Assembly: GCA_002363155.1 (NCBI GenBank)
Contig: DEWH01000026.1
Location: forward strand, 1 to 64,000
Source of the DNA: Ruminococcaceae bacterium UBA3215
Lineage (GTDB): Bacteria > Bacillota > Clostridia > Oscillospirales > Ruminococcaceae
DNA: 64,000 bases
Direction: 5' to 3'
Shown here: in pieces, positions 7,328 to 15,587 of the stretch
Position numbering within the stretch: the first letter of the stretch is position 1
Layout of the letters: each line of letters begins with the position of its first letter
Position numbers and translations under genes: made by a program
Notes under the pieces: model-generated
Told to the model about the DNA's origin: nothing
Databases searched by the model: none
Seen by the model: the letters and a program-made list of their open reading frames with translations, nothing else

Positions 7328-10300
7328 ATGGCAAATGATATGATAAGAATGAGCGGTATGAACTCCGGTCTCGATACCGAGTCCATAATCAACGCTCTTA
7401 CAGCCAATACGAAGCTCAAAGCCACAAAACAGGAACGCAACGTTCTCAAATATGAGGCTACCCAGGAAGCTTACAGAGATGTCATATCCAAGATGCAGAA
7501 CGTCAAGAACAAGTATTTTGACATTCTCAACAAGGATTCCTATATCGCGGGAAACTCGATGTGGAACAAGTACGCCTCAAAGGTGTATAACTCCACAGGC
7601 GCGGAAGCGGTAATGAGCGGCATCACCGTTCAGACCACGATCAATTCCAACCCCGGCGAATATAAGGTAAATGTAAACAAGACCGCAAAGCAGGCTCAGC
7701 TCAAGGGCAACTCGCTCGGCGGAAACGCAAAGATAGACGCAAGCAAGCTCGAGGAAGGCAAGGAGTACGGTATTACCGTTACCGTCGGCGATGTCGAGAA
7801 GAACATAACGTTCAAGGGCGGCGCTGACGCAGCGGCTTCGATAAAGAACATAAACGACGCACTCGAAAAGGCTTTCGGCGAGAGCAATGACTCTGTCGGC
7901 GATTCCGGCAATGAGGGTATGGTGTATGTTAAGGCGGAGGGCGGTATCCCGCAGTCTTCGTCGTCAAATTCCGGCAGTGTTAGCGGCTGGCCGGTTGTTG
8001 TTGACGGTACGACCTATAACAGCCTCGACGATGTTGTTGATTTTGACTTTGACATTCCCGATTATGACTACGATACTCAGAAGGCAAAGGTTCTTGCTGC
8101 CGTAGAGGCTAACAAGGCTGCCGCTCAGAGCAGCGCAAGCTCATCTTCGTCGAGCGTTGAGCTTACCTTCGTTTCCCGCGCAGGAAAAGGTATCACCATT
8201 TCCGGAACAGGCGAAATGAAGTCCGAAAACTCCCTTGATCTTTCAAATGTCAAGTCCGGTACGAATACCCTTTCGTTCCAGGTGGGAGATAAAACGCTCA
8301 ATGTTTCGTTCCAGACCTTAGCTCATGATTTCTTCGACAGCGCGGTACAGAACGGTATTATTGATACCGAAAACGGTACAGTGGTAAAAATAACCGATAC
8401 AGATGAAGACGGCAACAATATCCGCTTTACAAGGGCTACCGAGCTTGCAAAGCAGAACCTCGGCGAAGGCGCTACCGAAGAGCAGATAGATGAAGAAGCC
8501 GCAAATATCCGCGCCGGCTGGTCGGAAGCGGTACAGCTTTACCAGTCCGTTACCGATGACCTCAAGGAATCGGTAAGATACGATTCGTTCAAGAACTGGA
8601 AGGCAGCAGCGGAGAGCGACGGTACATGGGAGACAAAGCTGAATGACCTTTACAGCGAGGCTGAAAAGGCAAACAAAGAGTCCCGCATGACCAAGTGGCT
8701 CGAAGCTGACGAAACTGTTAAAGCCGGCTATAAGGTTTACAAGGACGAATTTGCGATCGATAATCTGTCACAGACTTCAAAGGACGCTTATGAGGCATAC
8801 AAGACCGAGCAGCAGGAAAAGGGCGAGGACGTAGCTTCAATCTATGACTGGGCTCAGACAGACGAGACTGCGAAGAAGGCGCTTGAAGACGCAGGCGGCG
8901 TAAAGAGTATTTACGAGTATGCGAAGACCGCAGATGGCGATGTCAAGGCTAAGTTCGACGAGCTCAACAACAAGTACGAGGGTACCACAGAGACCGAGGA
9001 AGAGCTCAGCGAGCAGTATGAAACATACAAGAGCGGACTCGGCGAGGACGAGACCCCCAAGAGCTATGAAGACTGGAAGGCAGATCACATCGAGGACAAG
9101 AGCTGGCATCTCAGCAAGAGCACATTTGAAAGCTCCGAGAGCAGTCTCTTTACACAGTACAAGAATTCCGTATATGACGAGGATAATGCATCTTACGATC
9201 TGACAGCAGAGAATGTTGTCGATCACTTCACCAAGTCTGCGCTCAAGAACAGCATCGGCAATCTCGAATCCGACGGCGTAAAGTTCGATGTAAACTACGA
9301 TAACGCGACAAATAAAGTCTCAATATCCGCATACACCGAAACAACAACTACTGCCGAGGACGGTACAGAGACTGTTGTCAAGAACCCCGTAAAATTATCC
9401 ATGACGGTGGGCAAGGACAGCGCAAATAATGCGGAGGCTATGGCAAGCACCGGAAGCGACGCTTCCACCGCGATCTCCCAGATCACAAATACAACGAAGC
9501 TTTCCGATATCGGCGCAGAGGCGGACGAGAACGGCAACTACAGCTTCAAGATAAACGGAGTTGACTTCTCATTCAGCGGTGACACCACTGTTACCGATAT
9601 GATGAAGAAGGTAAATGCTTCGACAGCCGGCGTTAAGATGACATATTCGTCTCTTGACAACGCGTTCAGCATCACTGCAAGCAAGTACGGCGTTGACAGC
9701 GCGGTAGATGTTGATGACACGGGCGGTTCGTCGCTCCTGTCCGCGATCGGACTCAAGAGCGGAACTCTCACAAAGGGCGAGAACCTTGAGGTTGAGATCA
9801 ACGGCAAGACATACCAGAGCAACGGAAACTCCATAGAAGCCGACGGCTCAACATTCACATTCGCGGGAAATGTCAAGGTAGGCGAGGAGTTCAGCATCAA
9901 TGTTGAAAAGGATACCTCGGCTATCAAGGATCTTATAAAGGACTTCGTCAAAGACTACAACCAGCTTATCGAGGACGTTTACAAGTACCTCGACGAGAAG
10001 CCGGAAAAGGACTACTACTTCCTGACCGACTCCGATAAGGAAGACCTCGACCTTACCGAGAAGCAGGAGGAGAAGTGGGAAGAAAAGGCAAAGAAGGGTC
10101 TGCTGTACCACGACAATGTTACTTCGACGGTAATGACCGGTCTGCGCAGTGCGCTGATGGGCTCCGTTGAGGGACTTGACGGCAATGTATTCTCCCTTTC
10201 GTCCATGGGTCTCAAGACGTCTTCAGACTACAGCCAGCACGGCAAGTTTGCGAAGATCGACGAGACTGCGCTTGACGCGGCTATCGAATCTCATCTCGAC

Positions 10301-10612
10301 GATATCGAGAAGCTTTTTACCGACAGCGAAAACGGTATTATGAAGAAGTTCTCCGCTGCGCTCGATGCGGGCGTCAAGTCCACCGGTGACAACAAGGGCT
10401 CGCTCATCAGAAAAGCAGGTCTTGCAAGCGGAACTTCCGCTACGGACAACGAGCTGTACAATGCTATCAAGAGAACAAAGACAAAGATCACGTCGCTGAA
10501 CCTGCGCTACGAGAACGAGCAGAACAGACTGTGGAAGAGATACTCTTCAATGGAATCCCTGCTCGGAACTATGAACAGCCAGCAGTCGCAGTTCATGTCC
10601 TATTTCCAGTAA
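7328..10612 (+). CDS. fliD: Flagellar cap protein FliD (HAP2), unusually long
   Basis: The N-terminus IRMSGMNSGLDTESIINALT is the FliD signature, and the C-terminal domain (about 860-1094) has DFVKDYNQLIEDVYKYL, LSSMGLKTSSDYSQHGKFAK and a terminal coiled coil ending MNSQQSQFMSYFQ. FliD caps the growing filament and places flagellin subunits. Most FliD proteins have 400-700 residues; this has 1094. Extra material includes a beta-rich module at about 139-187 like the FlgL repeats, a serine run near 268-276, and a 200-residue acidic helical section at about 411-621 with recurring aromatic-spaced motifs such as YEAYK and YETYK followed by IYDWA or YEDWK. It is followed directly by fliS. Confidence 0.95.
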   Translation: MANDMIRMSGMNSGLDTESIINALTANTKLKATKQERNVLKYEATQEAYRDVISKMQNVKNKYFDILNKDSYIAGNSMWNKYASKVYNSTGAEAVMSGITVQTTINSNPGEYKVNVNKTAKQAQLKGNSLGGNAKIDASKLEEGKEYGITVTVGDVEKNITFKGGADAAASIKNINDALEKAFGESNDSVGDSGNEGMVYVKAEGGIPQSSSSNSGSVSGWPVVVDGTTYNSLDDVVDFDFDIPDYDYDTQKAKVLAAVEANKAAAQSSASSSSSSVELTFVSRAGKGITISGTGEMKSENSLDLSNVKSGTNTLSFQVGDKTLNVSFQTLAHDFFDSAVQNGIIDTENGTVVKITDTDEDGNNIRFTRATELAKQNLGEGATEEQIDEEAANIRAGWSEAVQLYQSVTDDLKESVRYDSFKNWKAAAESDGTWETKLNDLYSEAEKANKESRMTKWLEADETVKAGYKVYKDEFAIDNLSQTSKDAYEAYKTEQQEKGEDVASIYDWAQTDETAKKALEDAGGVKSIYEYAKTADGDVKAKFDELNNKYEGTTETEEELSEQYETYKSGLGEDETPKSYEDWKADHIEDKSWHLSKSTFESSESSLFTQYKNSVYDEDNASYDLTAENVVDHFTKSALKNSIGNLESDGVKFDVNYDNATNKVSISAYTETTTTAEDGTETVVKNPVKLSMTVGKDSANNAEAMASTGSDASTAISQITNTTKLSDIGAEADENGNYSFKINGVDFSFSGDTTVTDMMKKVNASTAGVKMTYSSLDNAFSITASKYGVDSAVDVDDTGGSSLLSAIGLKSGTLTKGENLEVEINGKTYQSNGNSIEADGSTFTFAGNVKVGEEFSINVEKDTSAIKDLIKDFVKDYNQLIEDVYKYLDEKPEKDYYFLTDSDKEDLDLTEKQEEKWEEKAKKGLLYHDNVTSTVMTGLRSALMGSVEGLDGNVFSLSSMGLKTSSDYSQHGKFAKIDETALDAAIESHLDDIEKLFTDSENGIMKKFSAALDAGVKSTGDNKGSLIRKAGLASGTSATDNELYNAIKRTKTKITSLNLRYENEQNRLWKRYSSMESLLGTMNSQQSQFMSYFQ

Positions 10613-10676
10613 TAACAACTGAATGGCAGCCGTGCTCCGGTGCGGCTGCATAACACAAAAAAGGAAGGTATCGTAT

Positions 10677-11048
10677 ATGGCGGCAAACGCATATTCGGAA
10701 TACAAAAAGCAGTCTCTCCAGACACTTACTCCTATGGAGATCGTCGTTAAGCTTTACGATGAAGCAGAGAAACAGATGAATATTGCTATCATTGCGATAG
10801 ATGAAAAGAACTACGCAAGCGCAAACAAGTCGCTGCAGAAAACACAGGATATAGTAAACGCACTCCGCTCGGTGCTTGATATGAAGATACCGATGTCGAA
10901 GGATCTTGACGCGCTGTATGACTTCTTCAACAGACAGCTCGTTACTGCAAATGTCAAGAAGGATACGAATATGATAAAGGAGCTGCTTCCGATGTTTGCG
11001 GATTTAAGAGACGCATTCGCGCAGGTAGCGGCAATGCCGAGAGTCTGA
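10677..11048 (+). CDS. fliS: Flagellin export chaperone FliS
   Basis: The ATG at 10677 follows AAGGAAGG and gives a 123-residue protein beginning AANAYSEYKKQSLQTLTPME, the classic FliS start; an upstream alternative start would add 18 unrelated residues. FliS is a four-helix bundle that binds the C-terminus of newly made flagellin and keeps it from polymerising in the cytoplasm. The helices are visible (IVVKLYDEAEKQMNIAI, ASANKSLQKTQDIVNAL, DLDALYDFFNRQL). It lies immediately downstream of fliD, as in most Firmicutes. Confidence 0.93.
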   Translation: MAANAYSEYKKQSLQTLTPMEIVVKLYDEAEKQMNIAIIAIDEKNYASANKSLQKTQDIVNALRSVLDMKIPMSKDLDALYDFFNRQLVTANVKKDTNMIKELLPMFADLRDAFAQVAAMPRV

Positions 11049-11061
11049 AAGGGTGATCCCT

Positions 11062-11550
11062 ATGACCGATGAGACCAAGGAAAGGCTGCTGCGTGATTTC
11101 GAGGAAATGACGCGGCTTACCGATCTGTACAGCGCCGCGACAACGGAGATCATCACGACGGATATCGATGAAACCCTTGACGAGATCGTTGCCCGCAGGA
11201 GCGGGATAATCGAAGCTATCGGAAAGACAAGGCAGGATATCGACGATGCGTGTTTGCAATGCGCGGAGCAGGAAGCCACGCTTATCAGGCGAATGATAAC
11301 CGGCGGTCATATCCCGCTCGGCATTTCCAAGGAGCTTCGCGAAATACACAAGGCTGCGGTCAAGATGCATTCTTCGTATCTCACGATCGCGGACAAGGAA
11401 AAGCAGGCATCGGTTCGTGTAGATGCGCGCCTTAAGGAGCTCCGGTACGATCTGCAGAATGTCAATGCAGACAGGAAGAAGACCACCGGCTATACGGCGA
11501 TAGGTTCGGGATTCGGCGGTTCCGGCAGTTCATTTGACGGCAGGCTGTAA
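11062..11550 (+). CDS. Putative flagellar chaperone (FlgN/FliT-like)
   Basis: A 162-residue, highly charged, mostly helical protein at the end of the flagellar operon, 13 nt after fliS. I chose the ATG at 11062 because AAAGGG lies about 9 nt before it; the in-frame GTG at 11053 would touch that site. Two to three long helices (LLRDFEEMTRLTDLYSAA, DETLDEIVARRSGIIEAI, VRVDARLKELRYDLQNV) and a Gly/Ser tail match the general look of FlgN- or FliT-type export chaperones. Position after fliS is where fliT usually sits. No firm sequence signature is visible, so the function is inferred from context. Confidence 0.6.
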   Translation: MTDETKERLLRDFEEMTRLTDLYSAATTEIITTDIDETLDEIVARRSGIIEAIGKTRQDIDDACLQCAEQEATLIRRMITGGHIPLGISKELREIHKAAVKMHSSYLTIADKEKQASVRVDARLKELRYDLQNVNADRKKTTGYTAIGSGFGGSGSSFDGRL

Positions 11551-11559
11551 GCCGTCTGC

Positions 11560-11705
11560 GGAAGCGCAGCTTCCGACAGCCGGACGAGAACAGGGCGCTG
11601 CCCCGTTCTCGAGCTCTTTCCCCGCTTCTTTTCGATGCGAAAAGAAGCAAAAGCAGGATAAAAATATAGAAAAGGCTTTCCCCCGCCGTTTGTGCGGGGG
11701 ATTGT
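11560..11705. repeat. Intergenic hairpin cluster after the flagellar operon
   Basis: Several inverted repeats lie here: GGAAGC..GCTTCC near 11560-11576; CGAGAACAGGGCG with CCCCGTTCTCG near 11584-11611; and CTTCTTTTCG-ATG-CGAAAAGAAG near 11629-11651. They follow the last flagellar gene and may terminate that operon. No gene is seen. Confidence 0.55.
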
Positions 11706-11716
11706 AAGTTATTGGT

Positions 11717-12511
11717 ATGATAATCGACACACACATTCACGCATACACTGATTCACTTGCCGAACGCGTGATAGCAAAGCTCACAGCGACAGCTGACTGT
11801 CCCTGCTACACCGACGGTACAATAAAGGGCGCACGGGAGCTGATCGAAAAGTGCGGTATTGATTACGGCGTACTTCTCCCGATAGCGACGAAACCGACGC
11901 AGCAGACGACGATCAACAACTGGGCGAAGGAGGTTTATTCGGGAAACATCATCTCGTTCGGAACGGTTCACCCGTTTGCGGAGGACGCACTGGACGAGCT
12001 TGACAGGATAAAGGAACTTGGACTTAAAGGCATAAAGCTTCACAACGACTATCAGGGCGTGTTTATATTTGATGAGCACTGTCATCGGATATACAGGCGC
12101 TGTGAGGAGCTGGGACTGCCGATCGTATTTCACATGGGGTATGATCCTGTATCGCCCATGGTTCACCGTGCTATGCCTTATGATCTGATAGAACTGAGCG
12201 AACGATATCCGAAGGCAAAGTTTATTGGAGCGCACATGGGCGGAAATTACGCCTGGGAGCATGTGCTAAGATATGCGGCGGGACTGCCGAATGTGTATTT
12301 TGACACGGCATTTGTAGCAAAGGACATAGACAGGAAGCTTTTCTCGGAGATCGTGAAGAAGCATGGTGTTGAGAAGGTGCTGTTTGCAAGCGATCTCCCG
12401 TGGAGTGATCCGCGCGATGAGATAGAGCTGGTCGCTTCTCTTGATATCTCAGATGCCGATAAGGAGAAGATCTTCTGGAAGAACGCAGCAGAGCTGCTGG
12501 AGATTGGCTGA
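11717..12511 (+). CDS. Metal-dependent amidohydrolase (Amidohydro_2 type)
   Basis: 264 residues forming a TIM-barrel hydrolase. The first strand carries the metal-binding HxH (IDTHIHAYTD, residues 3-12). Later metal or catalytic positions appear as FHMGYDP (His), GAHMGG (His) and FASDLPWSDP (Asp), the usual order in the amidohydrolase-2/decarboxylase group. Substrate is not predictable from sequence; relatives act on small ring or carboxylated compounds. It stands alone between two hairpin regions and is followed by a strong terminator. It is cytoplasmic. Confidence 0.8.
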   Translation: MIIDTHIHAYTDSLAERVIAKLTATADCPCYTDGTIKGARELIEKCGIDYGVLLPIATKPTQQTTINNWAKEVYSGNIISFGTVHPFAEDALDELDRIKELGLKGIKLHNDYQGVFIFDEHCHRIYRRCEELGLPIVFHMGYDPVSPMVHRAMPYDLIELSERYPKAKFIGAHMGGNYAWEHVLRYAAGLPNVYFDTAFVAKDIDRKLFSEIVKKHGVEKVLFASDLPWSDPRDEIELVASLDISDADKEKIFWKNAAELLEIG

Positions 12512-12546
12512 GAGACTTGGGAAAGTTATAAGAATAGTAAAAACAA

Positions 12547-12584
12547 AAGACTGCTGAAAGCGAACGCTTTCAACAGTCTTTTTG
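12547..12584 (+). terminator. Intrinsic terminator after the amidohydrolase gene
   Basis: A 16-bp stem (AAGACTGCTGAAAGCG with CGCTTTCAACAGTCTT, one G-T pair) around AA, followed by TTTG. The stem core also appears in a hairpin at 61765-61800. Confidence 0.8.
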
Positions 12585-12621
12585 TTTATGATGTGAGTTA
12601 CTGATCTCCGTATTACGGGAT

Positions 12622-12695
12622 CGGTTTAGGGTGTCCAGCCCCCTTTTTAAAGGGGGCTGGCGGGGTCAGGGGCGGAGCCCCTCTCTTAAATTTCT
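12622..12695. repeat. Copy of the GC-rich intergenic hairpin repeat
   Basis: TTTAGGGTGTCCAG, a CCCCC/GGGGG hairpin, and GGGGTCAGGGGCGGAGCCCC, matching the modules at 120-187, 49.85 kb and 61.9 kb. It sits directly past the 3' end of the minus-strand gene that ends at 12706. Confidence 0.75.
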
Positions 12696-12705
12696 TAAAA
12701 ATATC

Positions 12706-13575
12706 TTACTTTCTCTTCTTAGCTACGAAGAGTGTGCCTGCTGCTACAACTGCGATACCTGCAACAACTGCTACGTCCTCGATACCTGTGTTAGGAGAAG
12801 CCTTTGTGGAAGTAACTGCTGCTGTTGTGTCGCCTGCTGCGGGAGCTGCTGCTGTATCTTCTGCTGCGGGAGCTGCTGTCTCAGCGGGAGCCTCTTCAGC
12901 TGCTGCATCAACTGTAGCGGAAGCTGCGCCTACAGGAGAAAGGGAGCACTTACCAGCCTGATCCCAAGCGATAATAGCGTTACCGCTGCCGTCCTTAACT
13001 GTCATGGAAACAACGTCCATTGTCCACCATGTAACACCGGACCAGTCCTGAATAGCGATCTGAACGAGCTGCTGATCGGGAACTACGGAGTTTGTATCAT
13101 CGATCGGGCAAACCAGCTGATATGTGTAATCGCCGATCTTTTCAAGCTTAAGAGACTTAGCGCTCTCGTATGTGTCGATCTCAAGAGCCTCATCTGTTAC
13201 TCCCCAGAAGTCGTAAGCCGGCCAGTTGTGGGTAGCATCTGTGGGCGAGTTGCTGGATACAACTACTGCGCCGCCGAATGCGCCGTCCCAGTCCTCACGG
13301 GTACCTTCGGAAACGGAGAATACAACCTCAACGCTCTTAGCCTGAGACCAGTCAACACCGTAGTCAACTACAGCCTTGTTGGGGTCGATCTTCGGACGAG
13401 TACCGTCATAGTAAGCGATAGGCATCCAGGAACTTGATGTACTGTCGAGAAGCTCAAGTCCGTTAGCATCGAGTACGTCGTCTATTTCAACGAGTTCTGC
13501 GCTTGCAACGGAAGCGAGAGAGATAGCTGTCAGAGTTGCGGCAGCTGCACATGCGATAGTCTTTTTAAAATTCAT
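12706..13575 (-). CDS. Secreted protein with C-terminal SPNTG wall-anchor-like tail
   Basis: 289 residues from the ATG at 13575, preceded by AAGGAGG. It has a signal peptide (MNFKKTIACAAAATLTAISL, cleavage likely after ASVASA), a mature beta-rich domain of about 190 residues with many Trp and Asp (DWSGVTWWTMDVVSMTVKDG), an Ala/Glu/Thr/Pro-rich linker, and a C-terminal SPNTG, a hydrophobic segment and KKRK. That tail has the layout of a sortase signal, though SPNTG departs from LPxTG. The folded part looks like a carbohydrate-binding-type beta sandwich, but I cannot name a family. No sortase is in the window. Confidence 0.75.
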   Translation of the reverse strand: MNFKKTIACAAAATLTAISLASVASAELVEIDDVLDANGLELLDSTSSSWMPIAYYDGTRPKIDPNKAVVDYGVDWSQAKSVEVVFSVSEGTREDWDGAFGGAVVVSSNSPTDATHNWPAYDFWGVTDEALEIDTYESAKSLKLEKIGDYTYQLVCPIDDTNSVVPDQQLVQIAIQDWSGVTWWTMDVVSMTVKDGSGNAIIAWDQAGKCSLSPVGAASATVDAAAEEAPAETAAPAAEDTAAAPAAGDTTAAVTSTKASPNTGIEDVAVVAGIAVVAAGTLFVAKKRK

Positions 13576-13627
13576 AAAATTTGTCCTCCTTAAATTGAAC
13601 GGCAAAAACGCCATTACATCAAATAAT

Positions 13628-13656
13628 ATTATATAATATCGCGTTTTTACGGTCAA
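13628..13656 (-). promoter_or_regulatory. Promoter of the SPNTG surface-protein gene
   Basis: On the minus strand, TTGACC (13656-13651), a 17-nt spacer and TATAAT (13633-13628). The start codon is about 50 nt further on. This is a near-consensus sigma-A promoter. Confidence 0.8.
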
Positions 13657-13663
13657 TAGTCAT

Positions 13664-13687
13664 TTTTCACAAACATTTTTGTGAAAA
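13664..13687 (-). terminator. Hairpin after atpC
   Basis: TTTTCACAAA and TTTGTGAAAA are exact inverted arms around four bases, 10 nt past the atpC stop. There is no long U run, so termination strength is uncertain. Confidence 0.5.
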
Positions 13688-13696
13688 CGACGGTTT

Positions 13697-14107
13697 TCAT
13701 TTGAGCTTAGCGATCTCGATACGGTTGAGCGCTCTTTTGAGCTTGAATTCCGCAATATCGAGATTTTTCTGGTCATTGGTCTTTTCGTAAGTGCTGATAC
13801 GCTCTTCAGCCACCTGCTTTGCTCTTACGGCACGTTCAACGTCGATCTCGTCAGCCCATTCACAGCTCTGTGCGAGTATTACTGTCTTATCCTTGCTGAC
13901 CTTGATTACTCCCGATGAAATTGCGGCATAGCGGAATTCGCCGTCGATACGGACCTTGAACTTGCTTATCGTGATCGCCGCAACATAGGGCTCGTGGTGC
14001 GCAAGGATACCCTTGTCTCCGACGGTTGTGCGGACGATGACATTATCGGTCATGCCGTCAAAGAATACGCCGTCGGGGGTGATTATCTGAAGTTTAAACG
14101 GTGTCAT
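13697..14107 (-). CDS. atpC: F1 ATP synthase epsilon subunit
   Basis: 136 residues from the ATG at 14107, nine bases after AAAGGG; a GTG two codons earlier is too close to that site. The N-terminal beta sandwich shows the family pattern FKLQIITPDGVFFDGMTDN and GDKGILAHHEPYVAAI. The C-terminal helical pair (ERAVRAKQVAEERI, AEFKLKRALNRIEIAKL) is the regulatory domain. Epsilon is part of the rotating stalk with gamma and can inhibit ATP hydrolysis. It is the last gene of the operon. Confidence 0.95.
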   Translation of the reverse strand: MTPFKLQIITPDGVFFDGMTDNVIVRTTVGDKGILAHHEPYVAAITISKFKVRIDGEFRYAAISSGVIKVSKDKTVILAQSCEWADEIDVERAVRAKQVAEERISTYEKTNDQKNLDIAEFKLKRALNRIEIAKLK

Positions 14108-14125
14108 TTCCACACGCCCTTTCGG

Positions 14126-15526
14126 TTATGACTGCATTGACTTGGCTTTTTCCACAGCCTCGTCTATCGTGCCGACAAAGAGGAACGCGGATTCGGGAAG
14201 ATCGTCATGCTTACCCTCGATGATCTCCTTGAAGCCTCTGATAGTCTCCTTGATCGGAACGTATTTGCCCTGCATACCGGTGAACTGCTCCGCAACGCTG
14301 AACGGCTGGGAGAGGAAACGCTGGATCTTACGCGCTCTTGCGACTGTGAGCTTATCGTTGTCGTCGAGTTCGTCCATACCGAGGATCGCAATGATATCCT
14401 GGAGTTCATTGTAACGCTGGAGAGTAGCCTGTACCGCGCGAGCTACCTGGTAATGCTCATCGCCGACGATCTCGGGGGTTAGGATACGGGAGCTGGAATC
14501 CAGCGGGTCAACTGCGGGGTAGATACCCATAGACGCTATGTTACGGGAAAGAACCGTCTTTGCGTCGAGGTGGGCGAATGTAGTTGCAGGTGCCGGGTCA
14601 GTAAGGTCGTCCGCAGGAACGTAAACTGCCTGTACCGAGGTGATGGAGCCCTTGTTTGTGGAGGTGATACGCTCCTGAAGAGCGCCCATCTCGGTCGCAA
14701 GCGTAGGCTGGTAACCAACGGCGGAAGGCATACGTCCGAGAAGTGCGGAAACCTCGGAACCTGCCTGTGTGAATCTGAATATGTTGTCAATGAAGAGAAG
14801 AACGTCCTGACCTTCCTTATCGCGGAAGTACTCAGCCATAGTAAGTCCGGAAAGTCCGACTCTCATTCTTGCTCCGGGGGGCTCGTTCATCTGACCGTAC
14901 ACGAGTGCGGTCTTGTTGATAACTCCGGATTCCTTCATTTCGTTGTAAAGGTCATTACCCTCACGGGTACGCTCGCCGACGCCCGTAAATACGGAAAGTC
15001 CGCCGTGCTGCTTTGCAACGTTGTTGATAAGCTCCATTATAAGGACGGTCTTGCCTACTCCGGCACCGCCGAACAGACCGATCTTACCGCCCTTGAGGTA
15101 GGGAGCGATAAGGTCAACGACCTTGATGCCCGTTTCGAGTACCTGGTTGGACGCAGCCTGCTCCTCATAAGAGGGGGGATCTCTGTGTATTTCCCAGCGC
15201 TCCTCGGTCTCGGGAGCGGGAAGATTATCTACCGGCTCGCCGAGCAGGTTGAATATTCTTCCGAGAGTTTCCTTACCTACGGGAACGGTTATGGACTTTC
15301 CGGTATCGACTGCCTTTGTGCCTCTTACCAGACCGTCTGTGGCTCCCATAGCTATGCAGCGTACGATGTCGTCGCCGATATGCTGTGCGACTTCAACAAC
15401 AAGACGCTGTCCGTTATTGTCGATCTCAATGGCGTTTTTCAGATTCGGCAGCGAGTCAGCCGCGAAACGGATATCAAGTACCGCGCCGATGATCTGAACG
15501 ACCGTACCAATGTTTTTTTCAGCCAT
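14126..15526 (-). CDS. atpD: F1 ATP synthase beta subunit (catalytic)
   Basis: 466 residues, full length. The Walker A motif GGAGVGKTV (about 155-163), the GERTREGNDLYNEM segment with the catalytic Glu, the Walker B stretch LLFIDNIFRFTQAGSE and the DELSEED-region equivalent (GMDELDDND) are all present. Beta binds and hydrolyses or synthesises ATP in the F1 head. Start and spacing are normal, with AAAGGAAAAAGGC before the ATG. Confidence 0.98.
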   Translation of the reverse strand: MAEKNIGTVVQIIGAVLDIRFAADSLPNLKNAIEIDNNGQRLVVEVAQHIGDDIVRCIAMGATDGLVRGTKAVDTGKSITVPVGKETLGRIFNLLGEPVDNLPAPETEERWEIHRDPPSYEEQAASNQVLETGIKVVDLIAPYLKGGKIGLFGGAGVGKTVLIMELINNVAKQHGGLSVFTGVGERTREGNDLYNEMKESGVINKTALVYGQMNEPPGARMRVGLSGLTMAEYFRDKEGQDVLLFIDNIFRFTQAGSEVSALLGRMPSAVGYQPTLATEMGALQERITSTNKGSITSVQAVYVPADDLTDPAPATTFAHLDAKTVLSRNIASMGIYPAVDPLDSSSRILTPEIVGDEHYQVARAVQATLQRYNELQDIIAILGMDELDDNDKLTVARARKIQRFLSQPFSVAEQFTGMQGKYVPIKETIRGFKEIIEGKHDDLPESAFLFVGTIDEAVEKAKSMQS

Positions 15527-15587
15527 TTTGCCTTTTTCCTTTCAGCCGCAGCGTTTATGCCGCGGGATTGATTCTTGTGACAGTATG

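Noticed and set aside
12631..13437. A long plus-strand frame rich in Cys across the SPNTG protein gene
   Set aside because: It is antisense to a well-supported gene. The cysteines arise from the complement of alanine codons.
14570..15571. Long plus-strand frames opposite atpD and atpA
   Set aside because: Both strands cannot reasonably code here; the minus-strand products are certain ATP synthase subunits.
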